Positions 34,863 to 43,757 of a stretch of 64,000 nt of DNA are shown piece by piece. The translations under genes and the position numbers were made by a program. The stretch spans positions 3,634,633 to 3,698,632 of the forward strand of contig NZ_KI911784.1 in assembly GCF_000516515.1 (NCBI RefSeq), in the 5' to 3' direction. Under the pieces are notes generated by a model that made no database searches, was not told the DNA's origin, and saw nothing but the letters and a program-made list of their open reading frames with translations. The stretch comes from Chloroflexus sp. Y-396-1 (lineage in GTDB: Bacteria; Chloroflexota; Chloroflexia; Chloroflexales; Chloroflexaceae). The number at the start of each line of letters is the position of its first letter. Position 1 is the first letter of the stretch.

Positions 34863-35040
34863 ACGTCCACCTCCTGAATTTGTGCTGATGATACTGTAGC
34901 ATTTCGGTATCTGTAGCGTAATAGTGCAGTATTAACGTTCTATTGGAAATTGGCGTTACTTTTGCATTGTCTCTACGGTTTCATGGATGACGAACCTTGC
35001 AGCATGGACGGAGACAACAATGATGGAAGGAGACACTTAC

Positions 35041-35640
35041 GTGGATCGACGCGATCCCGACGTACCGTGGTATCGGCAGCCAAAACGGTTACTAGCGCTT
35101 ATTTGTGCCATAGCCGGAGGTTTATTGATTGCCTTTGGGCCAGAACTGCGGGCAGTTGTTTCATCAGCAGAAGCGCCACTGCTCGAAGAGAGTGCCATGA
35201 GTTTCCCGACACCAACCGTCGCGCTGACGGTGGTTTACGTATCGGGGGCGGTTGCCGCACCAGATGTCTATCGCTTACCGTTTAATGCACGAGTGATCGA
35301 TGCCTTACAGGCCGCAGGTGGCCTGATTGCAGAGGCCGACATCAGTGGCCTTAACCTGGCGGCGCCGGTGCGCGACGGCGAACACATCCGCGTTCCATTT
35401 GTGGGTGAAACGGTCTTGGCAACGCCAGCCGATGATCAATCCGGCTTACTCAATCTCAATCGGGCGAGTGCAGCCGATCTGGAAGACTTGCCTGGTATTG
35501 GTGCGGCATTGGCGGCACGAATCATCGAACGGCGTGAAACCAAAGGGCCATATCAGAGTATCGACGAGCTACGGGAGGTGAGTGGGATTGGTGAGAAATT
35601 ATTTACTCAGATTGCGCCCTTGGTTACAGTGGAGCCATAA
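35041..35640 (+). CDS. comEA: ComEA-like DNA-binding competence protein (SLBB + helix-hairpin-helix)
   Basis: A protein of about 199 residues with one N-terminal TM segment (RLLALICAIAGGLLIAFGP), an SLBB-like region (VYVSGAVAAPDVYRLP ... VRDGEHIRVP) and a C-terminal pair of helix-hairpin-helix motifs (LNLNRASAADLEDLPGIGA and YQSIDELREVSGIGEKLF). This is the architecture of ComEA, which binds incoming DNA at the cell surface during natural transformation. The start is taken as GTG 35041, seven bases after AAGGAG; ATG codons at 34987, 35021 and 35024 are alternatives. comEC is not adjacent. It is divergent from clpB. Confidence 0.87.
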   Translation: MDRRDPDVPWYRQPKRLLALICAIAGGLLIAFGPELRAVVSSAEAPLLEESAMSFPTPTVALTVVYVSGAVAAPDVYRLPFNARVIDALQAAGGLIAEADISGLNLAAPVRDGEHIRVPFVGETVLATPADDQSGLLNLNRASAADLEDLPGIGAALAARIIERRETKGPYQSIDELREVSGIGEKLFTQIAPLVTVEP

Positions 35641-35936
35641 GCAACTGTTGCGTTGACAACCTTGCACGAATCGGCAGACTGGCATATACTCGCAGTGATA
35701 CACAAGTGATGGGCGGCTGCCCGTCAGGTGATGTTTCTCGTCAATGATGACCGTTAGCGAAACAGTGTGCGCAGGTTGCAGCCGATGAGGCACGGCATTC
35801 TCACTCTCTCACCTGCATCCCACTTCCCCGATGAGGTGAGGAATCAGCGTGATGGCACACGAGCTGTCAGTCGCACAGATAGGTCTCATTGACTCAGCGC
35901 AATGCTGGTAGGGCAGCCTAGTGAAACGTGGAGTAT

Positions 35937-37361
35937 ATGCGTCGCACGAAAATTGTTGCTACTCTGGGGCCGGCGACTAGCACCCCTGAGCGGATCGCCG
36001 GCTTGATTCGGGCCGGTATGAACGTTGCTCGTCTCAACTTTTCGCACGGGACGCATGCCGAACATGCGGCGCGGATTGCGATGGTGCGCCGGGCCGCAGC
36101 GGAGGCTGGTCGGCATGTAGCAATTTTGCAAGATTTACAGGGGCCAAAAATTCGTACCGGCCCGCTTGAAAATGGACAACCGGTTGAATTGGTTGCTGGG
36201 CAGCGCTTTGTCATTACAACCGAGCCAATTGTTGGGAATGCCAATCGGGTCAGCACTACTTACCGCGCTTTGCCTCTTGATGTACGGCCTCATGATCGGA
36301 TTCTGCTCTCTGACGGCCTCATTGAGTTGGTCGTTATCAGTCATACTGACACCGAAGTTGAAACGGAAGTTGTTCACGGTGGCCGTTTGCGTGAACATCA
36401 GGGGATCAATCTGCCGGGCGTGCGGGTGAGTGCTCCGGCGGCGACAGAGAAAGATTTCGTCGATCTTGCCTTTGGTCTCGAACAGGGTGTTGACTATGTT
36501 GCACTCTCCTTTGTCAGGCGGGCCAGCGATGTTCGGGAAGTGAAGGAATTTATTCGGCGGGCAGGCAAGCAAACACCCGTTATCGCCAAGATCGAGCGTC
36601 CTGAAGCGCTCGATGTGCTACCGGAGATTCTGGCTGAAGCTGATGGCATCATGGTGGCGCGCGGTGATTTGGGCGTTGAGATGCCACCAGAGCGCGTACC
36701 CATCGTGCAAAAGCAGATTATTGCGGCTGCCAATCGAGCTATGCTGCCGGTCATTACAGCTACCCAGATGCTCGAGTCGATGATTCACAACCCACGTCCG
36801 ACGCGGGCAGAGGCCAGTGATGTTGCCAATGCTATCCTCGATGGTACCGATGCAGTCATGTTGAGTGGCGAGACGGCTGCTGGTGCCTACCCGATTGAAG
36901 CAGTCCAAATGATGGCATTGATTGCCGATGCCGTTGAGGATTCGTTGACCGGTAGTTCGCACTCAACATCGCCACGCTGGGAGATCACCACCGCTCAATC
37001 AACCCCACGGGCAATCGCTGCTGCTGCCTGCACTATTGCCAATGCGTTACCGGTGCGTTTTATCGTCGTTCTTACCCAGAGTGGGTCTAGTGCGAGATTA
37101 GTATCTCACTATCGCCCGCAGGTACCGATCCTTGCCTTCTGCCCTTCCGAAGAGACGGCGCGCCGCACCAGTCTCTACTGGGGCGTGACGCCTATCGTGA
37201 TTGAAGCTCGTGATCGGCTTGATGAACTTGAGCAGCAGATTGTTCGCTATATGCGCGATATGGGGATCGTCCGGCGTGGCGATCTGATTGTGTTGAGCGG
37301 CGGTCATCCGGTGTATCGTTACGGGCCGACCAATTTCTTGAAAGTCATTACTGTCGAGTAG
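35937..37361 (+). CDS. pyk: Pyruvate kinase
   Basis: A 474-residue glycolytic enzyme turning phosphoenolpyruvate and ADP into pyruvate and ATP. It begins with the typical MRRTKIVATLGPATSTPE. Active-site motifs are NFSHGTHAEH, DLQGPKIRTG, VIAKIERPEALD, the metal and substrate region GIMVARGDLGVEMP, and ITATQMLESM followed by NAILDGTDAVMLSGETA. The C-terminal allosteric domain (about 350-474) is complete. ATG 35937 is chosen over GTG 35928, since the GTG lies in the ribosome binding site GTGGAG. It stands alone with a hairpin about 100 bases downstream. Confidence 0.95.
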   Translation: MRRTKIVATLGPATSTPERIAGLIRAGMNVARLNFSHGTHAEHAARIAMVRRAAAEAGRHVAILQDLQGPKIRTGPLENGQPVELVAGQRFVITTEPIVGNANRVSTTYRALPLDVRPHDRILLSDGLIELVVISHTDTEVETEVVHGGRLREHQGINLPGVRVSAPAATEKDFVDLAFGLEQGVDYVALSFVRRASDVREVKEFIRRAGKQTPVIAKIERPEALDVLPEILAEADGIMVARGDLGVEMPPERVPIVQKQIIAAANRAMLPVITATQMLESMIHNPRPTRAEASDVANAILDGTDAVMLSGETAAGAYPIEAVQMMALIADAVEDSLTGSSHSTSPRWEITTAQSTPRAIAAAACTIANALPVRFIVVLTQSGSSARLVSHYRPQVPILAFCPSEETARRTSLYWGVTPIVIEARDRLDELEQQIVRYMRDMGIVRRGDLIVLSGGHPVYRYGPTNFLKVITVE

Positions 37362-37466
37362 CGATCGTGTACATGAATCGCATATCGCGACGACGCCTCC
37401 GTGCGCGTGCATCACGACCATGCCGCTCACCGTCCGTTATCGTACCGATCACCACGCCAGCCGGGT

Positions 37467-37491
37467 ACGGGCGCAGCACTGCTGCGCCCGT
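37467..37491 (+). terminator. Palindromic hairpin after pyk
   Basis: A 12-bp palindrome around GGGCGCAGCACTGCTGCGCCC with a single central base. It has the same GCAGCACTGCTGC core as the hairpin at 2429. It may end the pyk transcript. Confidence 0.55.
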
Positions 37492-37561
37492 GTATTGCAG
37501 CACCTCCGCACTTGTGTATTGCCATGAGGATCACTATCGCCCTTACCTGTCTTAGAGCCTG

Positions 37562-38125
37562 ATCAAAAACCCGGATTTCTTATGGGGAACGTACCGTGTC
37601 TGTGTAACCATTGCGTGCGGGGTTGCCAATGTGCTTTATCTCCGGCCACCCCATGTTCCCCCTTCCTCTCGCCGTGGAGGAGTGGAAGGGAGCTAGGGGG
37701 GAAGGTGAGGGGGTAGCCCTCACCCCCAGCCCCTCTCCCGCGTTGCGGGCCGCCCTCACCCTCGGCCCCTCTCCCGCGCTGCGGGCCGCCCTCACCCTCG
37801 GCCCCTCTCCCGCGCTGCGGGCCGCCCTCACCCCCAGCCCCTCTCCCGCGCTGCGGGAGAGGGGTGAGCTGGATTGTGAACTCGGTAGCGTTAACAGCCG
37901 CAGGCTCGTCCCTGCTCTGCTCATCCCATCCTTCCGCTCCCGCAGCGTGGGAGCGGAAGGGAGCTGAGGGGGAGGGTGAGGGAGCACCCTCCCCCTTCCT
38001 CTCCCGCAGCGCGGGAGAGGAAGGGGGCTGGGGGGAAGGTGAGGGCCGCCAGGTGTGCTCCGTAGCACAGGGGCTGAAACCATTGCAACAAAAATGGTCA
38101 TTGGTGAACACGACCAAAACCTGAA
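37562..38125 (-). repeat. Copy C of the modular repeat element, inverted, with a 36-bp triplicate
   Basis: The end modules are inverted relative to copies A and B: AAAAACCCGGATTTCTT at 37564 pairs with copy A 10152-10168, and GTGCTCCGTAGCACAGGGGC near 38053 pairs with copy A 10000-10020. The interior holds GGGCCGCCCTCACCCTCGGC at 37747, 37783 and (variant) 37819, a 36-bp period. A segment at 37868-37950 is the reverse complement of the copy B array unit. Frames here are not genes. Confidence 0.8.
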
Positions 38126-38222
38126 ACTCCGAACATCTCTACACCTTTCTTCACATTCTTGACAGCGGCATTTTCGGGTGCTACCCTGTAGCAAGAGACA
38201 TTTCCACAGCGAGCAAAGCATT

Positions 38223-39143
38223 ATGCGGATCGCCTCATTACTTCCAGGAACAACTGAAATCGTTTGTGCATTAGGCCTCGGTGACCATCTGGTTGCCGTG
38301 ACCCACGAATGCGATTATCCACCGGAAGTTCGCACATTACCCGTCGTAACCCGTAGCCTGCTCGATTTGCCAGCAACCGCCTCTTCATCTGACATCGATG
38401 CAGCCATTCGCGAGCGAACGCGGAGCGATTTGTCAATTTACCAGCTCGATATGGAGTTGTTATCGGCATTGCAGCCTGATATTATTCTGACCCAGGCCCT
38501 CTGTGATGTCTGTGCAGTGCCACTGCGCCAGGTGGAAGCTGCCGTGGCCGATGCGGCGACGCAGGTTCTGTCTTTTGAGCCAACTGATCTGGCCGGTATC
38601 TTTGGCGCCATTAAAGCCATTGGTCGAGCTTTGGGCGTGAGCGAGCGGGCAGAACATTTAGTACACGAACTAACCTTACGGGTTGAACAGGTGCGGAGGG
38701 TTGCCGCCCAGATCACGCATCGACCGCGGGTATTAGCTATTGAATGGCTCGATCCGGTATTCAGCGCCGGACATTGGGTGCCGGAGCTCATCACCATCGC
38801 TGGTGGGCAGCCAGTACTGGCAACGGCCGGTGAACGCTCGCAACGGCTGTCGTGGCCTGACGTAATCGCCGCTGCACCTGAGGTCGTGATCTTAATGCCC
38901 TGCGGTTTTACCCTCGAACGAACCCTGGCTGAAGCGGCTACTCTGTTACCCCGGCGTGCTGGCTGGTCTGCACTCCCTGCGGTACGGACAGGGAATGTCT
39001 TTGCCGTAGATGCCAATGCCTATTTCAGCCGCCCTGGCCCACGGATTGTTGATAGTCTCGAGTTGTTGGCCACGCTCATCCATCCCGAACTATTTGCCGG
39101 TTGGGGTCCATCAGGAGCCAGTACCCCGATTGTGTTACAATAG
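38223..39143 (+). CDS. Cobalamin-binding protein of the BtuF/helical-backbone fold, without signal peptide
   Basis: A 306-residue protein of the periplasmic-binding-protein family for metal chelates and B12. It starts MRIASLLPGTTEIVCALGLG with SLLPGTTE directly at the N terminus. HECDYPPEV, PDIILTQALCDVCAV and EWLDPVFSAGHWVPELI also match B12-binding members. No signal peptide or lipobox is visible, and the alternative upstream starts do not add one, so the protein seems cytoplasmic unlike BtuF proper. Many bacteria encode such a form; its role is not settled. No ABC transporter subunits are adjacent. It follows the repeat copy C. Confidence 0.85.
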   Translation: MRIASLLPGTTEIVCALGLGDHLVAVTHECDYPPEVRTLPVVTRSLLDLPATASSSDIDAAIRERTRSDLSIYQLDMELLSALQPDIILTQALCDVCAVPLRQVEAAVADAATQVLSFEPTDLAGIFGAIKAIGRALGVSERAEHLVHELTLRVEQVRRVAAQITHRPRVLAIEWLDPVFSAGHWVPELITIAGGQPVLATAGERSQRLSWPDVIAAAPEVVILMPCGFTLERTLAEAATLLPRRAGWSALPAVRTGNVFAVDANAYFSRPGPRIVDSLELLATLIHPELFAGWGPSGASTPIVLQ

Positions 39144-39211
39144 GAATATATTGGTAGTGCCATCCACAAGATCATCTCCCAGCCTATTGCGTGGAAAGGA
39201 TAGAAATCACT

Positions 39212-41023
39212 ATGAGCGAAAAAGAAATAACTATTGCTAAAGCATTGATGGTATTAGCTACTGAAGTTGAGCAGCCGGTAAGTCTATCACAACTGTGTGA
39301 TCTCATTAATGAGCGATGGTCTACCAATTATGCAAAAAATTCGCTCCGTAACCATTTAAGGTGGAATGCTCCGCACGTAGGTTGGGTGCGCATACATCGG
39401 AACCAATACCTGTCTTTGCCGGCAGCCCTTGAAGGTGTACGTTTTCGATGCTGGCCAAAATCGGCAGAGATTGCTTCTGGTTTGTTATCGGTAAAGCATT
39501 TGGTACCGTTTTTTTACGCTGATCACACACCGTTGATTTACGATGAACAGGGTGAAATGATCCAGATCGTCAGGAACTCCAAGCTCTTTCCCTGGACTGC
39601 ATCCTTACATTTGCAACTTCAGCAGTGGTTCAAACGGCATCGTTTTACCGAAGGTGATAGCATTCTGGTCGAAATTCGCTATCGAAAGTCTCGGAACCAG
39701 ATCGAGCAGCGTTTATACCTCTCGTATGAATCGGCTGCCGCATTTCAGGCTCAGGCCGTTGCGGCACAGGATCAAGAATTTATTCAAGCCATCGTTGAAC
39801 AGTTCGACAGTCTTGGCGGAACGGCTACTTCGGTTGAGGCTGTTGTGTTGCCGGTGATTGCTCGTGCCCCATGGCGAACTTCATACCCTGGCCGTCCGTG
39901 GCAATACTTGTTGGAAGAAGATGGCCGTTTGTCCCTCGACGAAACCGGCACACTCATCAATGAAAAGGTGTTGCAATCTTTGATAACAGGTAGAGATGTA
40001 TCTCGTCCTGCTGCTCAGGCAACAGCCTCTTCTGCGGTATCAACACCGCAAGATGCTGCGCTTTTGAAGGACATAGCTGAACTACAACAGGAGATTCAAC
40101 GTTCACGTGAGCAAGATCGACGGGCTGGTGTGTGGGATGGTACGTTAAGCCGGAATTCATATATGCCAGATGAAGATGACGAAGAATATGTTCTGGACGC
40201 CGATCTCTTCGATTTGATGAACGAAGATAGAAAGCTGCACGATCTCTTTGCTCACATCAGTTCACGTCTGCGCGAGGTTTTACCACCAGAGGTGCAGCAA
40301 CGTCTGAGTAATGCCACCCCTGCCGAAGCTGAGACGATCTTAAGCTCGCAACTGAATTATCTCCTGGTAAAGGCGCCCGATCTGTTCCCGAAACTTGATC
40401 TAACATCGCATCCTTTTTCGATTGATGTTTCGACGCTCAACAATAGGGACGTTGAATTCGATCTCGCTCTCGATGCAGACGATGATGAGGACGACTGGGA
40501 TAACGACTGGGACGACGATTGGGATGATGAAGATGACGAAGATTGGGATGACGAGGTTCAGGAGGTCGAGCGGGATTTTGCTCTCAAAGAGCAAGCATTA
40601 AACCGCAGCCAAGAGCTGATGAATCTCTACTTTGGTTATCTCCAGGAAACCGGGCGGAAGCGAAGTACAGCTCTCTCGTATGCCCGTCCTCTTCAGCCGT
40701 ATGCGAATTTTCTCGCAACGTTCTACCATCGTTCGCTCGACGCCGGTGATTACGCAACGCTTGATGAGTTTCTGTTCTACTATTATCCCTACCACAACGA
40801 TCATGTCGCGAAGGAGCGAGTGCGCGAAATGTGTCATTCGCTAAGAAACTTTTACGCTTTCCTGAAACTGCGCGGCCTGATTGAGGATGACCAATTTGCG
40901 CAGGCGATCTGGCAGCGACGTTTTCAGGCCGAACGATTGATGGGTTATCGGAAAATGATCCGTAGCAAGTTTTCCGATCAGTTGCATCTGCTGCAAAAGC
41001 TCTTTGCACCGTATCTGTCGTAA
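39212..41023 (+). CDS. Unrecognised 603-residue protein: winged helix, acidic segment, recombinase-like core-binding domain
   Basis: I do not recognise the full protein. Residues 8-70 look like a winged helix (TIAKALMVLATEVEQPVS ... GWVRIHRNQYLSLP). Residues 85-175 form a beta-rich block ending GDSILVEIRYRKS. A Gln/Arg-rich coil follows near 283-305, then an extremely acidic Asp/Trp stretch at 421-451. The C terminus (462-565) resembles the core-binding domain of tyrosine recombinases (LMNLYFGYLQETGRKRST, then SLRNFYAFLKLRGLI) but no catalytic domain follows. This suggests a DNA-binding architectural or regulatory protein. ATG 39212 is chosen over GTG 39191, which precedes the ribosome binding site. 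Confidence 0.8.
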   Translation: MSEKEITIAKALMVLATEVEQPVSLSQLCDLINERWSTNYAKNSLRNHLRWNAPHVGWVRIHRNQYLSLPAALEGVRFRCWPKSAEIASGLLSVKHLVPFFYADHTPLIYDEQGEMIQIVRNSKLFPWTASLHLQLQQWFKRHRFTEGDSILVEIRYRKSRNQIEQRLYLSYESAAAFQAQAVAAQDQEFIQAIVEQFDSLGGTATSVEAVVLPVIARAPWRTSYPGRPWQYLLEEDGRLSLDETGTLINEKVLQSLITGRDVSRPAAQATASSAVSTPQDAALLKDIAELQQEIQRSREQDRRAGVWDGTLSRNSYMPDEDDEEYVLDADLFDLMNEDRKLHDLFAHISSRLREVLPPEVQQRLSNATPAEAETILSSQLNYLLVKAPDLFPKLDLTSHPFSIDVSTLNNRDVEFDLALDADDDEDDWDNDWDDDWDDEDDEDWDDEVQEVERDFALKEQALNRSQELMNLYFGYLQETGRKRSTALSYARPLQPYANFLATFYHRSLDAGDYATLDEFLFYYYPYHNDHVAKERVREMCHSLRNFYAFLKLRGLIEDDQFAQAIWQRRFQAERLMGYRKMIRSKFSDQLHLLQKLFAPYLS

Positions 41024-41053
41024 GGCGCTTGGTGTTCCACACCTTTCCCCTCG

Positions 41054-41087
41054 CCCCTTCCTCTCCCGCAAGGGGAGAAGGAAGGGG
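41054..41087. terminator. GC-rich imperfect hairpin between convergent genes
   Basis: CCCCTTCCTCTCCC faces GGGGAGAAGGAAGGGG with a CGCAA turn, some 30 bases after the stop of the 603-residue gene. The rest of the gap to 41310 has more C/T-rich repeat debris and no gene. Confidence 0.45.
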
Positions 41088-41310
41088 GAGAACGAACGCA
41101 GCGATACGCGATGATCATTGTCCAAGCGTTCAAAACGGCCACCAACCCACGCGGTTATCTGGGAGTGCGCCTAGCACTCCTTACCTTCCCCCAATCTTCT
41201 TCCTCTCCCACGAGGACAAAAGAAGGGAGACATTGAGGGTTGTCGCGAACCCATCCTCAATCCGGTGACGGGCATAATCGGTGAGTTGAAACGCTCTCTC
41301 GCCAGCTTGT

Positions 41311-42114
41311 TCAACGACGGCGAATAATCTCGACCAACTCTTCGAGCGAAAGCCGTGAAGCATGGCGGGGCGGTGATTTTGGGGTGCCGCACAGTAACAG
41401 GCGATGGCTGGGGTGTAGGTACCAGTCGGCCTGACTATCGCACTGGCGGAGGGTTTCGTACACTGGCGCCAGATCGACGTTCGAGCGACGCTGGGCAGTG
41501 ACCCCCATATAGCCGCGGCGATCACGGTAGGCGAAAAGCACAGCCCCGTAATTGAATGCGAGTCGCGAAGAGCCACCATCGGTAGTATGCACAGCGATCC
41601 CCAATCCCCACGGCGTTTCAAACTCAAGCCGGTTCTGGAATGCTTGCTCGAAGCGTAATTGCCGAACTTCGTGTTCATACCAGGCATCGAGATTCGCCAA
41701 CATCGCTTGGGCAACGTGATGCGGTCGGTTGGGATACAAAGCGTTGTAACCGGCAATAAGGTCGGTAATGTTAAAGAAGACCTGCCCCGGTCGATACTCG
41801 GCGTGGTCAATCCGCGTAACCTGATCGACCAGGCGACGAAGTGCCTCGTCGTCAGGGGCAACAACCCGCCGCACCAGCTCGGCAGCGCTGAGCGTTGGAT
41901 CAGATGTATGATGGTGATCGAAACGACCACCACCCGTATCGACATGAATCACTCGCGGATCGGAATCTACCGGCTGATCCTGCCATGTCCGCCCGGCAGG
42001 CACAAATTGTAAATCAGCATCTTTGGCCGGGCCAAACCGCATTAACAGCCAGATGGCGGTCAGGCAGTCGAGATCAGGCGATAGATGGCCTACAATCGTC
42101 AACGGCGTTTCCAC
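41311..42114 (-). CDS. DHH-like phosphoesterase/hydrolase family protein
   Basis: About 267 residues. The N-terminal motif GHLSPDLDCLTAIWLL and the later VIHVDTGGGRFDHHHTSD place acidic and His residues as in DHH-type metal phosphoesterases and related hydrolases, but the C-terminal DHHA1 glycine motif is not evident, so the family call is loose. Other strings are FFNITDLIAGYNALYPN and GIAVHTTDGGSSRLAFNYG. The start is uncertain: GTG 42114 sits directly before the fold; a TTG at 42207 adds a low-complexity 31-residue tail with a moderate ribosome binding site. The protein is probably cytoplasmic. Confidence 0.7.
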   Translation of the reverse strand: METPLTIVGHLSPDLDCLTAIWLLMRFGPAKDADLQFVPAGRTWQDQPVDSDPRVIHVDTGGGRFDHHHTSDPTLSAAELVRRVVAPDDEALRRLVDQVTRIDHAEYRPGQVFFNITDLIAGYNALYPNRPHHVAQAMLANLDAWYEHEVRQLRFEQAFQNRLEFETPWGLGIAVHTTDGGSSRLAFNYGAVLFAYRDRRGYMGVTAQRRSNVDLAPVYETLRQCDSQADWYLHPSHRLLLCGTPKSPPRHASRLSLEELVEIIRRR

Positions 42115-42396
42115 TTTGCAAGCGTTTCTAGAGCGTTGCTCACATCTACTTGACGATAATACAGGTGATGGTTGATGGTTTTGCTGTGACACTCGTTGCT
42201 TGTTCAAATACCTTCACCCTTAACCTGATGGAGCAACACTACTATTTCTCTAAATGTCAAATCTTGTGCACAATATAGCACGATCAGCGTAGCCGCTCAA
42301 GTGGTTTACGGCTCATTATCGCCTTTATAATACACCATTTGTTGCTTTCTTGAATTGTGATGAGAAGTACAGACTAGGAGAGCGGGGAGGGAAGGG

Positions 42397-42433
42397 ACCC
42401 CCCTAGCCCCCCGCTTGCGGGGGGTTGGGGGGG
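42397..42433 (-). terminator. GC-rich hairpin after surE
   Basis: CCCCCCTAGCCCCCCGC pairs with GCGGGGGGTTGGGGGG through a TT turn, about 40 bases past the surE stop on the minus strand. There is no T run. Confidence 0.5.
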
Positions 42434-42471
42434 TGGAGGGTAGGGCGTGGCTTACGGCCGCTCAACAAACC

Positions 42472-43257
42472 TTACCGATGTAAATCAGGCAAAGTGAGCG
42501 TCAGTGGACTGTGATCGATCAACGGCCGGAGTGGAGTAACCGAGACATAACCGGCTCGCACGGCGCCGTCGTCGGTGTCGATAGCGAAATCGGGGATTCG
42601 TTCGCGGACAAACCGGAACGTGATCTGTGCCCGTTCAGCAGGACCGGTGGGGTTGAGTTCAAGATCAAGATAGTGACCGAAGAAAAACTCCGAGAGCCGG
42701 GTTTGGCGAAAGCCGCGTAACTCGCTCGGGGAAGCGACATGGGGAACATTCACGTTAAGAACCAGTGGCCCCTGCCCACGAATCTGTTCGAGCAACGGAA
42801 AGAGCCGTTCTGCTGCATAAGCTGCGGTTGCCCATGGCATCGGCGCCGGCCCCAGGTATTGTAACGAGACAGCCATCGCCGGTAAGCCCCACAAGGCGCC
42901 GATCATCGCTGCCCCAACGGTACCGCTTAGCATCACGTTACTGCCCCCGTTCAGTCCTCGATTGATACCGGAAACCACCGCATCAATTGGCGGTAATAGA
43001 CCGCTCAACATTGCAATCGTCACGCACCCGACCGGTGATCCGTTATGGGCAAAGGCTAGAATGCCTTCAAGTTCGGCAGGTGGAATGATAGCCCGCAATT
43101 CACGGTTGATCTGTGGTGGGAGTGCCATACTCATTGCGCTCTGTTCTTCCGCCGGAGCAACGACGCTCACCTGAGCGCCGGCCGCACGCATGGCTTTTGC
43201 GAGCGCCCATAATCCCGGACTATCAATTCCATCATCATTGGTAACTAACACATGCAT
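42472..43257 (-). CDS. surE: 5'/3'-nucleotidase SurE
   Basis: A 261-residue metal-dependent nucleotidase of standard length. The N-terminal acidic pair is in LVTNDDGIDSPGL, followed by VVAPAEEQSAMS, NGSPVGCV and the typical VVSGINRGLNGGSNVMLSGTVGAA. These place the divalent metal site (Asp-Asp, Ser, Asn). It hydrolyses nucleoside monophosphates and is linked to stationary-phase survival in other bacteria. ATG 43257 gives the normal SurE N terminus; the longer open frame upstream to 43416 is repeat sequence. It lies 500 bases downstream of bchZ in the same direction; co-transcription is possible but not shown. Confidence 0.93.
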   Translation of the reverse strand: MHVLVTNDDGIDSPGLWALAKAMRAAGAQVSVVAPAEEQSAMSMALPPQINRELRAIIPPAELEGILAFAHNGSPVGCVTIAMLSGLLPPIDAVVSGINRGLNGGSNVMLSGTVGAAMIGALWGLPAMAVSLQYLGPAPMPWATAAYAAERLFPLLEQIRGQGPLVLNVNVPHVASPSELRGFRQTRLSEFFFGHYLDLELNPTGPAERAQITFRFVRERIPDFAIDTDDGAVRAGYVSVTPLRPLIDHSPLTLTLPDLHR

Positions 43258-43347
43258 AACGTTTGACTCCAAATAATTGTGTTTCGTTGCTGTACGCACT
43301 GTGTTGCGCAGAGCAGTTGATTGCTGCACGGCAAACTGCCGGTGCAG

Positions 43348-43416
43348 GTGGAAACTTGTACTGCCTGGCGTATAGAGGCAGCACTGGCAGAGCGGGTCGT
43401 GAACCCCCGTTTCCAC
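43348..43416. repeat. Inverted repeat between surE and the bchZ relic
   Basis: The outer arms GTGGAAAC (43348-43355) and GTTTCCAC (43409-43416) match exactly, with an inner TGCCT/AGGCA pairing. The surrounding 43258-43757 gap also has a GGGGCAAGG..CCTTGCCCC palindrome near 43548-43570 and no intact gene. Confidence 0.55.
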
Positions 43417-43477
43417 AGTTCAGCATATCATGCCGCGCTATGCTGAGCAATTGCTGCTATGACCACGTTTCTGGCTG
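43416..43477 (-). pseudogene. Relic of a duplicated bchZ 3' end
   Basis: Read on the minus strand this stretch gives ARNVVIAAIAQHSAA and a stop, nearly the same as the true BchZ C terminus TREIVEAAIAQHSAT and stop. At nucleotide level AGCAGCAATTGC and CATAGCGC are shared in order. It lies 330 bases beyond the bchZ stop in the same orientation. It looks like a fragment left by a tandem duplication or an insertion at the end of bchZ. Confidence 0.55.
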
Positions 43478-43757
43478 ATTTTAGTACGCCGAGGAATGTT
43501 CAGAGATGTTCGTGTCGTCGATTCTGATGTTGGCGGCATGACATAAAGGGGCAAGGCGCCACCTTGCCCCTACGATTTACGATTGCTGAATGACATGGAT
43601 GATACGCAATTGTTGCCCAAACACGATCTCGCACGAGGGGAAGCGTCTCATTCGTAAAATTTGTCGGGGAGGCAGAACGCTTGATCGTTGCCTCCCCCTC
43701 CCCTTGCCGAATTTTTTTCAGACACGTCTCTGCTACCCACCCCGACAATGCAGTATC

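Noticed and set aside
37747-37855. 36-bp repeats as a CRISPR array.
   Set aside because: The copies are directly adjacent with no unique spacers between them.
37563-38221. Long minus-strand frames of 184 and 213 codons.
   Set aside because: They cross repeat copy C and are built of repeated RSAGEG-type strings; there is no independent evidence of coding.
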